Positions 14,195 to 21,823 of a stretch of DNA of 24,935 bases are shown one piece after another (position 1 is the first letter of the stretch; the number at the start of each line of letters is the position of its first letter). The notes under the pieces were generated by a model that was not told the origin of the DNA, ran no database searches, and worked only from the letters and a program-made list of their open reading frames with translations. This stretch comes from Claveliimonas stercoravium (GTDB lineage: Bacteria; Bacillota; Clostridia; Lachnospirales; Lachnospiraceae): contig DWZW01000019.1 of the NCBI GenBank assembly GCA_019117345.1, forward strand, positions 1-24,935. The letters are read 5' to 3'. Both the position numbers and the translations under genes were made by a program.

Positions 14195-14745
14195 ATTTTC
14201 TCCACCGAGTCCCGGTTCACCCTCTCCCGAAGCGCCGCCATCCAGGGGATATCCCTCGTCTCCTTCTCCCCGTAGGTGAGCTGCAGGTCGTACTCCAGGG
14301 GCAGCCAGGTGGAAAGGTCCGCCTCATTGTGCTGGATCAGCGCCTCCAGCTTGTCCATGGCGTTCACAAGCCGTGCCTCCGGCGTCTGCTTCTCCCGGAC
14401 CTCCCGGAAAATTTCCCGCAGCTTTTCCCCGCGGGGGCCCGGCAGAAGGCCGGCAATCTCTTCCTGCGCCTCTCCTTCCGTCTTTTCATCCTCCCCGGTC
14501 TTTTCAAAGGCAGGGATGTCCCCTGTGACCGCCTCCCCCATATCGTGAAAGAGGGCCAGCTCCATGACCCGGTCCATATCCAGCTCCGGGAACTCATCCC
14601 TCACAAGCCAGGCAAAGACCATGAGGCGGTACACATGCTCCGCCACGCTCTCATGGCGCCCGCTGCTCGTCCAGGAGTGGCGCGTATTGCATTTCAGCTT
14701 CTCCGCCAGGTCAAGGAACCCAAGCAGAGTATCGTGATCCATCAT
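14179..14745 (-). CDS. HD-domain phosphohydrolase (HDDC2/YfbR-like 5'-deoxynucleotidase)
   Basis: A 188-residue single-domain HD protein. Metal and catalytic residues in order are H37 (SVAEHVYR), H67-D68 (LFHDMGEAVTGDIP, with E71 and D76) and D131 (NAMDKLEA), the arrangement of YfbR/HDDC2 nucleotidases that remove phosphate from deoxynucleoside 5'-monophosphates. R22 and W25 near the N-terminus are similar to the substrate-binding pair of YfbR. It starts 6 bp after the YjbQ-family gene in the same operon; an AAGGA site lies in the end of that gene. Its last four bases overlap the convergent gntR gene. Family secure, exact nucleotide specificity unknown. Confidence 0.8.
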   Translation of the reverse strand: MMDHDTLLGFLDLAEKLKCNTRHSWTSSGRHESVAEHVYRLMVFAWLVRDEFPELDMDRVMELALFHDMGEAVTGDIPAFEKTGEDEKTEGEAQEEIAGLLPGPRGEKLREIFREVREKQTPEARLVNAMDKLEALIQHNEADLSTWLPLEYDLQLTYGEKETRDIPWMAALRERVNRDSVEKIKKED

Positions 14746-14751
14746 GCTGTT

Positions 14752-15156
14752 TTATCCTTCCAGTATCTTGACATAGAAGGTCCGGTTCCTGGGCCCGTCA
14801 AAATCACAGAAATACAGGTCCTGCCAGATGCCCAGTATCAGCTCTCCGCCGCTTAAGATCATGGTCTGGGAGGGTCCGAAGAGGGTGGTCTTCATGTGGG
14901 CGTGGGAGTTGCCCTCCGCGTGTCTGTAATAGTCCGTCTTTGTGGGGAAGGCCTTCTCAAAGCCCTGGAGCATGTCCCGCACCACATCCGGATCCGCGTT
15001 CTCATTGATGGTAAATCCCGCTGTCGTGTGAGGGGAGAAGACCACCACGATGCCGTCCTTCGCGCCGCTCTTCTCAATGTCCTCCCTCACCATGTCCGTC
15101 ACCTTGGTCATCTGCTGTGATCCTCTCGTGGAAATGTGATGTTCAAACAAATGCAT
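14752..15156 (-). CDS. yjbQ: YjbQ/UPF0047-family protein
   Basis: A 134-residue protein covering the full length of the family. Conserved blocks are FSPHTTAGFTINENADPDV (H43) and EGNSHAHMKTTLFG (H85 and H87); the three histidines probably bind a metal. A C-terminal GIWQDLYFCDFDGPRNR block is also conserved. Some members show weak thiamine-phosphate synthase activity in E. coli, which is why databases call it secondary thiamine-phosphate synthase, but the physiological function is not settled. It sits in the middle of a patatin-yjbQ-HD operon, 16 bp after the patatin gene and 6 bp before the HD gene. No thiamine genes are nearby, so the thiamine label should not be over-read. Confidence 0.88.
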   Translation of the reverse strand: MHLFEHHISTRGSQQMTKVTDMVREDIEKSGAKDGIVVVFSPHTTAGFTINENADPDVVRDMLQGFEKAFPTKTDYYRHAEGNSHAHMKTTLFGPSQTMILSGGELILGIWQDLYFCDFDGPRNRTFYVKILEG

Positions 15157-15172
15157 ATCTTTGTCCTCCTTA

Positions 15173-16030
15173 TTATTTCTCCAGAAATCTCATGAGCTCA
15201 TCGTACTCTTTTCTCATCAGTCTGTAGCCGTGCTCGTAGAAGTGCATCAGGGCATCGTAGTCCTTCTCCAGCCTGGACACCGTGGGGATCAGGGGCCGCA
15301 GCACAAAGATCTTCCCCTCCGACTCCAGCTGCTCCAGAAGTTTCATGGTCCTGTTGTACATGATGCTCCGGTTCACAATGCTCCGGATCAGGTTAGGGTA
15401 TTTTTTGTAGGCCCTGCTGTAGAGCTGTACAGTGGCCCGGGAAGGCATCTTCTTGCGGTAGCCCGGGTTTCTCGTAAGGATCACAATACTCTTTCCGTTG
15501 CCGATCTCCATGGCCCTCTCTATGGGGATGGAGTCCGCAAGACCGCCGTCCAGGTAGGGGATACCGTCCACGTTGACCATAGGGCAGATGAGGGGCATGC
15601 TGCAGGACGCCCGGCAGATCTTCATCAGCCTCTGTTTGTCTGAATCCTCAGTCATATACTCTGCACGCCCTGTCACGCAGTTGGTCGTCACGATCTCGCA
15701 CTCTATGTCCGAGGCAAAGTATGTGTCGTAGTCAAAAGGATAGATCTCGTTGGGGTAGCGGTCAAAGACCATGTCCATATCCATCAGGCTTTTCTCTTTG
15801 ATAAATTTTCTAAAGCCATAGTAATAGCTGTATTCCTTCTCTTTGTGTATCATGCAGTCCCTTGTCCTGCCGGGCTGCTTTGACACATATCCCAGGGCGT
15901 TGCAGCTCCCGGCCGAGACGCCGATAACATAGGATGTATAGAAATCCTTTTCCATCAGATAGTCCAGAGCACCCGAGGTAAATACTCCCCTGGTGGCTCC
16001 GCCTTCCAGTACCAGTGTTGCTTTTACCAT
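15173..16030 (-). CDS. patatin-like phospholipase/lipid acyl hydrolase
   Basis: A 285-residue patatin-family serine hydrolase. The oxyanion loop GGATRG is at residues 10-15, the nucleophile S39 is in GVSAGS, and the second member of the Ser-Asp dyad is D161 in YLDGGLADSIP. Length and architecture match stand-alone bacterial patatins of the YjjU/RssA type, with no secretion signal, so it is likely cytoplasmic and acts on lipid or acyl esters. AGGAGG precedes the ATG. It is the first gene of a three-gene operon with yjbQ and an HD phosphohydrolase and is divergent from an ABC-F gene. The physiological substrate is unknown. Confidence 0.87.
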   Translation of the reverse strand: MVKATLVLEGGATRGVFTSGALDYLMEKDFYTSYVIGVSAGSCNALGYVSKQPGRTRDCMIHKEKEYSYYYGFRKFIKEKSLMDMDMVFDRYPNEIYPFDYDTYFASDIECEIVTTNCVTGRAEYMTEDSDKQRLMKICRASCSMPLICPMVNVDGIPYLDGGLADSIPIERAMEIGNGKSIVILTRNPGYRKKMPSRATVQLYSRAYKKYPNLIRSIVNRSIMYNRTMKLLEQLESEGKIFVLRPLIPTVSRLEKDYDALMHFYEHGYRLMRKEYDELMRFLEK

Positions 16031-16055
16031 ATTGTCTGCCTCCTTTTCAAGGTAT

Positions 16056-16084
16056 ATTATAAACGTATTTCACACAGATGAAAA
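16056..16084 (-). promoter_or_regulatory. possible promoter of the patatin-yjbQ-HD operon
   Basis: On the minus strand TTTTCA (16084-16079), a 17-bp spacer and a perfect TATAAT (16061-16056), about 25 bp before the start codon. The -35 is weak. Confidence 0.45.
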
Positions 16085-16108
16085 CCCTCCTTTTCTCCCT
16101 GTTTTTCC

Positions 16109-16137
16109 TTGCCATTTCCGCCTTTTTTTGCTAAGAT
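16109..16137 (+). promoter_or_regulatory. possible promoter of the ABC-F gene
   Basis: TTGCCA (16109-16114), a 17-bp spacer and TAAGAT (16132-16137), about 53 bp before the ATG. This leaves a short leader with no visible uORF or attenuator of the kind found before antibiotic-resistance ABC-F genes. Confidence 0.4.
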
Positions 16138-16190
16138 AGGCTTTGTATGCAATGAAACCTTGAAAAGAATCTGATAGGAGAAAGATTACT

Positions 16191-17825
16191 ATGATCAGTA
16201 CAAGTAATGTGACACTTCGTGTCGGCAAAAAGGCTTTGTTTGAAGATGTAAATATTAAATTCACGGAAGGGAACTGCTATGGCCTCATCGGCGCCAACGG
16301 GGCGGGAAAATCCACCTTCCTGCGCATCCTCTCCGGGCAGCTTGAGCCGACCAGCGGCGAGGTCATCATCACCCCCGGGGAGCGGCTTTCCTTCCTGCAG
16401 CAGGATCATTTTAAATACGACGAGTTCCCTGTCCTTGACACGGTCATCATGGGAAATGCGAGACTCTATGAGATCATGAAGGAAAAGGAAGCGCTCTACG
16501 CCAAGGAGGATTTCACAGACGAGGACGGCATCAAGGCCAGCGAGCTGGAAGCCGAGTTCGCCACCATGAATGGCTGGGAGGCCGAGTCCGACGCCGCTTC
16601 TCTCTTAAACGGCCTTGGCATTGACACAGATATGCACTACAAACTTATGAAGGACTTAAACGGCCCCGAGAAGGTGAAGGTCCTTCTGGCACAGGCACTT
16701 TTCGGCAACCCGGACATCCTTCTTCTGGACGAGCCTACCAACCACCTGGATCTGGACGCCATCGCCTGGCTGGAGGAGTTCCTCATCGGCTTTGAGAACA
16801 CGGTCATCGTGGTGTCCCACGACCGCTATTTCCTGAATAAGGTCTGCACACAGATCGCGGATATCGACTACGGAAAGATCAAGCTCTATGCCGGAAACTA
16901 CGATTTCTGGTACGAGTCCAGTCAGCTTCTCATCCGCCAGATGAAAGAAGCCAACAAAAAGAAAGAGGAAAAGATCAAGGAGCTGCAGGAATTTATCTCC
17001 CGGTTCAGCGCCAACGCCTCAAAATCCAAGCAGGCTACCTCCAGAAAGCGTGCTCTGGAAAAGATCCAGCTTGACGACATCCAGCCATCCAGCAGAAAAT
17101 ACCCCTACATCGACTTCCGCCCCAACAGGGAGATCGGAAACGAGGTGCTCACTGTGGACGGTCTCTCCAAGACCATCGATGGAGAGAAAGTGCTGGACAA
17201 TATCTCCTTCACCCTGAACAGAGAGGACAAAGTAGCTTTTGTAGGCGGCAATGAGCTGGCAAAGACTACCCTCTTCCAGATCCTTATGGGAGAGATGGAG
17301 CCGGATGAGGGGACCTACAAGTGGGGCGTGACCACCACCCAGGCTTACTTCCCCCTGGATCACGGCAATGAGTTTGACAACGACTACACTATCGTGGAGT
17401 GGCTGACCCAGTACTCCGAGGAGAAGGATGCCACCTATGTGCGCGGTTTTCTTGGACGTATGCTCTTCTCCGGCGACGACGGCGTGAAGCGTGTGAAGGT
17501 TCTCTCCGGAGGCGAGAAGGTGAGATGTCTCCTCTCCAAGATGATGATCTCCGGTGCAAACGTACTTCTTCTGAACGAGCCCACCAACCACCTGGATATG
17601 GAGTCCATCACCGCACTCAACAACGGAATGATCAAATTCCCGGGCGTCATCCTCTTCTCCTCCAGGGATCATCAGATCGTACAGACAACAGCAAACCGGA
17701 TCATGGAGATCGTCCCCGGCGGAAAGCTCATCGACAAGATCACCACATACGACGAGTATCTGGAGAGCGACGAGATGGCCAGAAAACGCCAGACTTACAC
17801 TGTCGTGGAAGGCGAGGACAACTAG
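16191..17825 (+). CDS. ABC-F family ATPase (ribosome-associated type), second ATPase domain atypical
   Basis: A 544-residue protein with two ABC ATPase domains and no membrane segments, as in translation-factor ABC-F proteins. Domain 1: Walker A GANGAGKST (34-42), degenerate signature LNGPEK (156-161), Walker B LLLDEPTNHLD, and an intact switch VVSHDR. A charged inter-domain linker follows (about 245-300). Domain 2: Walker A GGNELAKTT (352-360), good signature LSGGEK (438-443), but the Walker B Asp is N462 (LLLNEPTNHLD) and the switch His is R492 (FSSRDHQ). The GNELAK Walker A seems usual for this Clostridial clade; N462 and R492 look unusual. AGGAG precedes the ATG. ABC-F proteins bind the ribosomal E site and release stalled or drug-bound states. 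No resistance leader is seen. Confidence 0.88.
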   Translation: MISTSNVTLRVGKKALFEDVNIKFTEGNCYGLIGANGAGKSTFLRILSGQLEPTSGEVIITPGERLSFLQQDHFKYDEFPVLDTVIMGNARLYEIMKEKEALYAKEDFTDEDGIKASELEAEFATMNGWEAESDAASLLNGLGIDTDMHYKLMKDLNGPEKVKVLLAQALFGNPDILLLDEPTNHLDLDAIAWLEEFLIGFENTVIVVSHDRYFLNKVCTQIADIDYGKIKLYAGNYDFWYESSQLLIRQMKEANKKKEEKIKELQEFISRFSANASKSKQATSRKRALEKIQLDDIQPSSRKYPYIDFRPNREIGNEVLTVDGLSKTIDGEKVLDNISFTLNREDKVAFVGGNELAKTTLFQILMGEMEPDEGTYKWGVTTTQAYFPLDHGNEFDNDYTIVEWLTQYSEEKDATYVRGFLGRMLFSGDDGVKRVKVLSGGEKVRCLLSKMMISGANVLLLNEPTNHLDMESITALNNGMIKFPGVILFSSRDHQIVQTTANRIMEIVPGGKLIDKITTYDEYLESDEMARKRQTYTVVEGEDN

Positions 17826-17852
17826 CCCCTGCTGCTCCGCAGGATACCGGAC

Positions 17853-17885
17853 AAAAAGAGAAGGCATTTCCGCCTTCTCTTTTTT
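17853..17885. terminator. bidirectional terminator between abc-F and polysaccharide deacetylase genes
   Basis: A 13-bp perfect stem, AAAAAGAGAAGGC (17853-17865) against GCCTTCTCTTTTT (17872-17884), with a 6-nt ATTTCC loop. The A run on one side and T run on the other make it functional in both directions for the two convergent genes. Confidence 0.9.
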
Positions 17886-17896
17886 ATCTGTCCTTT

Positions 17897-19369
17897 CTAC
17901 TTATTGAAGTCTGTGTAGGTCTCTCCCGCCTTCATGTTGATGCCTCTCGCCTGGGCCATCTCGGACACAGTCACAAGCTGGTACCCCTCATCCACCAGCC
18001 TGGGGATGAGCTGCAGGGCCGCGTCCACTGTTGTGCTGTGTATGTCGTGCAGGAGCACGATGTCCCCGTCGTCCGCATTCTGGAGAACGGAGTTGATGAC
18101 AGTCTGGGTGTCCCCTTTCCAATCCAGTGTATCCACATTCCACAGGATCATAGGCATCCCCACATTGGCCTTCACCGCATCGTTGATGGAACCGTAGGGC
18201 GGACGGATCAGCGTGGCTCCCTGTCCGCAGGCCTCCTTTATCAGGTCATTGGTATTGCCGACCTGGGCGCGGATGTCCGCGTCGCTGATCTTGGTCAGCT
18301 CCGGATGGTCGTAGGAATGGTTGCCCAGCTCACAGTCCGCCTCCAGCATCTGCTTTACCGTGTCCTCACGCCCCGGGATATTGACTCCCTGCATGAAAAA
18401 GGTGGCGTGGGCGTCGTATTTCTCCAGCATATCCAGGAGCTCTCCGGTCCTCTCCCCCGGCCCGTCGTCAAAGGTCAGGGCCATCATGGGCTTGTCCGGG
18501 TCAATGCTGCTCTTCTGGGATTCCAGTTTTCCATCTTCAGAGAAGACACAGTCCAGGGTGCCGATCCGCTTTTTCCCGGTGACCATCTCCCCCTCCTGGG
18601 TAAAGTAGTAGGTGGCTCCGTCCAGGTCAAACCATCCGGCCGCCGCCTTTCCATCTGACTGCAGGTAGGCCCGGCTCTCTCCCTTGTCCAGCCACATGTC
18701 GGTCTGCATGACCCCGTCCTTGTCAAAATGGTAGTATGTGACGCCTATTTCCTTCCAGCCGGTCACTTTCACGCCGTCCTCACCGAAATAGTAGGTCTTT
18801 CCCTTTACATTCACGAAATCATTCTGGACATAGCTGCCGTCCCACTTTTTAAACCTGTCTCCGTCCCACTCCCCCACCTGATTGAGTACGGTAAAGCTTC
18901 CATCCTCTGTGTGGAGTATGACCTTCTTGTTCCAGTCGCCTTTGTCTCCCAGCCTTTTCTCAAAGTCACTGTCCAGCTCGATGCGGACAGGGTATTTCCC
19001 TTCCGTCACGCCGTCGCTGTCGCATAGCAGCTGATAATGCTCCCCTTCTCTCAGCTCTTCCAGCAGATCCCAGGCTGTGTAGCCAGTCTCCTTGTCCAGC
19101 ACCTTCCTCTTCAGCTTTTTCTCTTTCTTATCACAGGTCACCTCCGCCTGCAGCACCGGCATCTGCTCACCCTGCTTGATGGACGTGGACTGTACTTCTA
19201 ATGTGATATACGTCCTGGATGCTCTGACAGCCGCGGCGGCTGTCACCGCTCCGGCGGCCAGGATGAACAGAATGAGCAGGGCCCCCATGATCCTTCTTCT
19301 CCTCAGCCTGTGGACAAGCCACCTCTTCCTTGCGTTCATGGAACGGATATTTCTGCTTCTCTTTGACAT
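17897..19369 (-). CDS. membrane-anchored polysaccharide deacetylase with cell-wall-binding repeats
   Basis: A 490-residue surface protein. A basic N-terminus and one membrane segment (about residues 28-48) act as signal anchor. An extracellular region follows (about 50-185), then about four aromatic cell-wall-binding repeats (186-285; for example TYYFGEDGVKVTGW), then a NodB deacetylase domain (about 290-475). Catalytic and zinc residues: D301-D302 in TFDDGPG, H351 and H355 in GNHSYDH, RPPYG (389-393) and LLHDIH (H441). It probably removes acetyl groups from cell-wall GlcNAc or MurNAc, as PgdA does. I start at the ATG at 19367-19369 after an AGAGG site; the frame extends upstream to 19468 without a better site. 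It is a single-gene unit. Confidence 0.87.
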   Translation of the reverse strand: MSKRSRNIRSMNARKRWLVHRLRRRRIMGALLILFILAAGAVTAAAAVRASRTYITLEVQSTSIKQGEQMPVLQAEVTCDKKEKKLKRKVLDKETGYTAWDLLEELREGEHYQLLCDSDGVTEGKYPVRIELDSDFEKRLGDKGDWNKKVILHTEDGSFTVLNQVGEWDGDRFKKWDGSYVQNDFVNVKGKTYYFGEDGVKVTGWKEIGVTYYHFDKDGVMQTDMWLDKGESRAYLQSDGKAAAGWFDLDGATYYFTQEGEMVTGKKRIGTLDCVFSEDGKLESQKSSIDPDKPMMALTFDDGPGERTGELLDMLEKYDAHATFFMQGVNIPGREDTVKQMLEADCELGNHSYDHPELTKISDADIRAQVGNTNDLIKEACGQGATLIRPPYGSINDAVKANVGMPMILWNVDTLDWKGDTQTVINSVLQNADDGDIVLLHDIHSTTVDAALQLIPRLVDEGYQLVTVSEMAQARGINMKAGETYTDFNK

Positions 19370-19444
19370 ATGTACCTCTTCTCCGGCACGTTTCTCTTTT
19401 GTTATTATTTGCCGAAAAATATATAAAATCACTATATATTGTAG

Positions 19445-19473
19445 AGGATAACACCATATAGGATACACTGCAA
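19445..19473 (-). promoter_or_regulatory. possible promoter of the polysaccharide deacetylase gene
   Basis: On the minus strand TTGCAG (19473-19468), a 17-bp spacer and TATCCT (19450-19445). The surrounding sequence is very AT-rich, so other -10 choices exist. Confidence 0.3.
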
Positions 19474-19526
19474 TAAAAGTGACAAAGATGTAATATTAAT
19501 TATCTTTCATGTAACAGTTTGTTAAT

Positions 19527-19554
19527 AAAAAAGAGTCCTGAATCAATTCAGGAC
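19527..19554 (-). terminator. intrinsic terminator overlapping the serA stop codon
   Basis: On the minus strand GTCCTGAAT and ATTCAGGAC (19554-19535) form the stem and a T run follows (19532-19527). The serA TGA (19545-19543) sits at the tip of the hairpin, so the terminator is built from the last codons of the gene. Confidence 0.85.
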
Positions 19555-20712
19555 CCTTACTCTTAAAACACCCTCTATGTTCCTCAGATCCTTCTCCACA
19601 TTTGCGGGGATATCTGAGTCAATATCGATCATCGTGTAGGCGTAGGCGCCTTTGCTCTTGTTTGACAGGTCGGCGATATTCATATTATCGTCCGCCAGGA
19701 TTTTTGTGAACTGCCCCAGCATGTTGGGCTTGTTGTAGTGGAGGAGCACAATGCGCTTGTTGTCCCCCGGCTTACCCATATCACAGTCGGGATAATTGAC
19801 GGAGTTTTTGATATTCCCATACTCCAGATATTCCATCAGCTGCCTGACCGCCATCTTTGCGCAGTTGTCCTCTGACTCCTCTGTGGAGGCCCCCAGATGA
19901 GGGATAACGATAGCTCCCTTCACTCCGGCGATGACAGGTGTCGGGAAGTCGGACACGTAATGCTTGACCTGTCCGCTCTCCAGCGCGTCGATCATATCCT
20001 CCTCATTGACCAGCACATCCCGGGCAAAGTTCAGCACCACCACGCCCCTTTTCATCAGGCCAATAGCATTTTTGTCTATCATGCCCTTGTTGTTCACCGT
20101 GGCAGGCACGTGAAGCGTGATATAGTCGCAGTTCTTGTACAGCTCATCTACCGTCTTGGCGTGATGGATGTTCCTGGACAGCCTCCAGGCCGCATCCACA
20201 GACACATAGGGATCAAAGCCGAACACCTCCATGCCCAGATGGATGCCTGCGTTGGCCACAAGGCCGCCGATGGCTCCCAGACCGATGACCCCCAGCTTCT
20301 TTCCCTCCAGCTCACAGCCGGCAAAGGCCTTCTTGGCCTTCTCCGTATCTTTGGCGATGTTGCCGTCCTCCTCGTTTTCCTGGACCCAGTTGATCCCACC
20401 GATGATGTCCCGGGATGCCAGGAGCATCCCGGCGATGACCAGCTCCTTCACACCGTTGGCGTTGGCCCCCGGCGTGTTGAACACCACGATCCCCTCCTCG
20501 GCGCAGCGCTCCAGGGGAATGTTGTTGACACCGGCCCCGGCCCGGGCGATAGCCTTCAGCTCCGGTGAAAATTCCATATTGTGCATGCCGGCGCTGCGGA
20601 CGAGCAGTGCATCTGCATTTTTAGGATCACTGACAGGTACATAATTTTCAGTCATAGCATCTATTCCCACTTCGGAAATAGGATTGAGGCAGTAATAGTG
20701 ATACATGATCAT
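19543..20712 (-). CDS. serA: D-3-phosphoglycerate dehydrogenase
   Basis: A 389-residue cytosolic enzyme that oxidises 3-phosphoglycerate to 3-phosphohydroxypyruvate, the first step of serine synthesis. NAD-binding GLGAIGG is at 144-150, catalytic R231 is in NFARDVLVNEE, and catalytic H272 is in IPHLGASTEE. A C-terminal ACT domain (about 320-389) may bind serine for feedback control. Where E. coli SerA has DVFPTEP with the third catalytic residue, this protein has DFPTP (255-259), so that Glu is not visible; I believe this is common in the short Clostridia/Bacteroides-type SerA subfamily. The start overlaps the serC stop by four bases (ATGA) behind AAGGAG; a second ATG two codons in is an alternative. 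Last gene of ilvD-ilvB-serC-serA. Confidence 0.92.
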   Translation of the reverse strand: MIMYHYYCLNPISEVGIDAMTENYVPVSDPKNADALLVRSAGMHNMEFSPELKAIARAGAGVNNIPLERCAEEGIVVFNTPGANANGVKELVIAGMLLASRDIIGGINWVQENEEDGNIAKDTEKAKKAFAGCELEGKKLGVIGLGAIGGLVANAGIHLGMEVFGFDPYVSVDAAWRLSRNIHHAKTVDELYKNCDYITLHVPATVNNKGMIDKNAIGLMKRGVVVLNFARDVLVNEEDMIDALESGQVKHYVSDFPTPVIAGVKGAIVIPHLGASTEESEDNCAKMAVRQLMEYLEYGNIKNSVNYPDCDMGKPGDNKRIVLLHYNKPNMLGQFTKILADDNMNIADLSNKSKGAYAYTMIDIDSDIPANVEKDLRNIEGVLRVRVLN

Positions 20713-21791
20713 AAGTTCTCCTTTTCAAATTGTGCCATAAAGTCTACCAGTGCCTGCACGCCCTCGTAAGGCATTGCGTTGTAAATGCTGGCTCTCATGC
20801 CGCCAACTGTGCGGTGTCCCTTCAGGCTCTCAAGCCCGGCCGCCTTCGCCTCAGCGACGAATTTCGCATCCAGCTCTCCGTCCCCTGTCACAAAGGGCAC
20901 GTTCATGAGGGAGCGGTCTTCCCTGCGGACAGTCCCCTTGAACAGGCGGCTCTGATCCAGGAAATCATAGAGAAGTGCGGCCTTTCTCTCGTTTCTCTCC
21001 TTCATCGCCCCAAGGCCGCCCTGGGCCTTCAGCCACTTGAACACCTTTCCGCAGATGTAGATGCCGTAGGCCGGCGGCGTGTTGTAGAGGGACCCTGCGT
21101 CCGCATGGGTCTTGTACTTCAGCATGGTGGGGGTGCCGGGAAGCACATCGTCTGTGATGAGATCCTCCCGGATAATGACGATGACCACGCCGGCAGGGCC
21201 GATATTCTTCTGCACGCCGCCGTAGATGACGCCGTACTTTGTCACATCCACAGGCTCGGAGAGGAAGCAGGAGGACACATCCGCCACCAGCGTCTTCCCC
21301 TTCGTGTTGGGAAGTGTCTTGAACTTCGTGCCATAGATGGTGTTGTTCTCACATATGTACACATAGTCCGCATCCGGGGAGACAGGCAGGTCCGAGCAGT
21401 CCGGAATATAGGAAAATGTCTTGTCCTCCGATGAGGCTATCTTGTTCACTTTCCCGTATTTCTGCGCCTCCTGGTACGCCTTTTTCGCCCACTGTCCGGT
21501 GACGATGTAGTCCGCTACCTTGTTTTTCATCAGATTCATGGGAATCATGGCAAACTGCTGGGACGCTCCTCCCTGCAGGAAGAGGACCCTGTAGTTGTCC
21601 GGTATCTGCATCAGGTCCCGGATATCCGCTTCCGCCTCCTGGATGATCCCGGCAAATGCCTTTGAGCGGTGACTCATTTCCATCACGGACATGCCCGTTC
21701 CCCTGTAATCTAACATCTCGTCTGCTGCTTCTCTGAGGACTTCTTCCGGCAGTACAGCCGGACCTGCTGAAAAATTGTACACTCTGCTCAT
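20709..21791 (-). CDS. serC: phosphoserine aminotransferase
   Basis: A 360-residue PLP enzyme that converts 3-phosphohydroxypyruvate and glutamate to phosphoserine. N-terminal YNFSAGPAVLPEEVL, GGASQQF phosphate-binding loop (74-80), PLP lysine K195 in YGGVQKNIGPAG, and the C-terminal GHRTVGGMRASIYNAMP substrate-binding segment are all intact. I start at the ATG at 21789-21791 because GGAGG precedes it with 8-nt spacing; the frame opens five codons earlier. It lies 32 bp after ilvB and overlaps serA, so serine synthesis is coupled to the branched-chain genes. No phosphoserine phosphatase gene is in the window. Confidence 0.94.
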   Translation of the reverse strand: MSRVYNFSAGPAVLPEEVLREAADEMLDYRGTGMSVMEMSHRSKAFAGIIQEAEADIRDLMQIPDNYRVLFLQGGASQQFAMIPMNLMKNKVADYIVTGQWAKKAYQEAQKYGKVNKIASSEDKTFSYIPDCSDLPVSPDADYVYICENNTIYGTKFKTLPNTKGKTLVADVSSCFLSEPVDVTKYGVIYGGVQKNIGPAGVVIVIIREDLITDDVLPGTPTMLKYKTHADAGSLYNTPPAYGIYICGKVFKWLKAQGGLGAMKERNERKAALLYDFLDQSRLFKGTVRREDRSLMNVPFVTGDGELDAKFVAEAKAAGLESLKGHRTVGGMRASIYNAMPYEGVQALVDFMAQFEKENL

Positions 21792-21823
21792 TGTTGATCC
21801 CTCCATTTTTCTGTTTTCTTTTT

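Noticed and set aside
16191..17825. Antibiotic-resistance ABC-F with attenuator leader
   Set aside because: The leader is only about 45 nt with no uORF or paired hairpins, and the sequence resembles housekeeping Clostridial ABC-F proteins.
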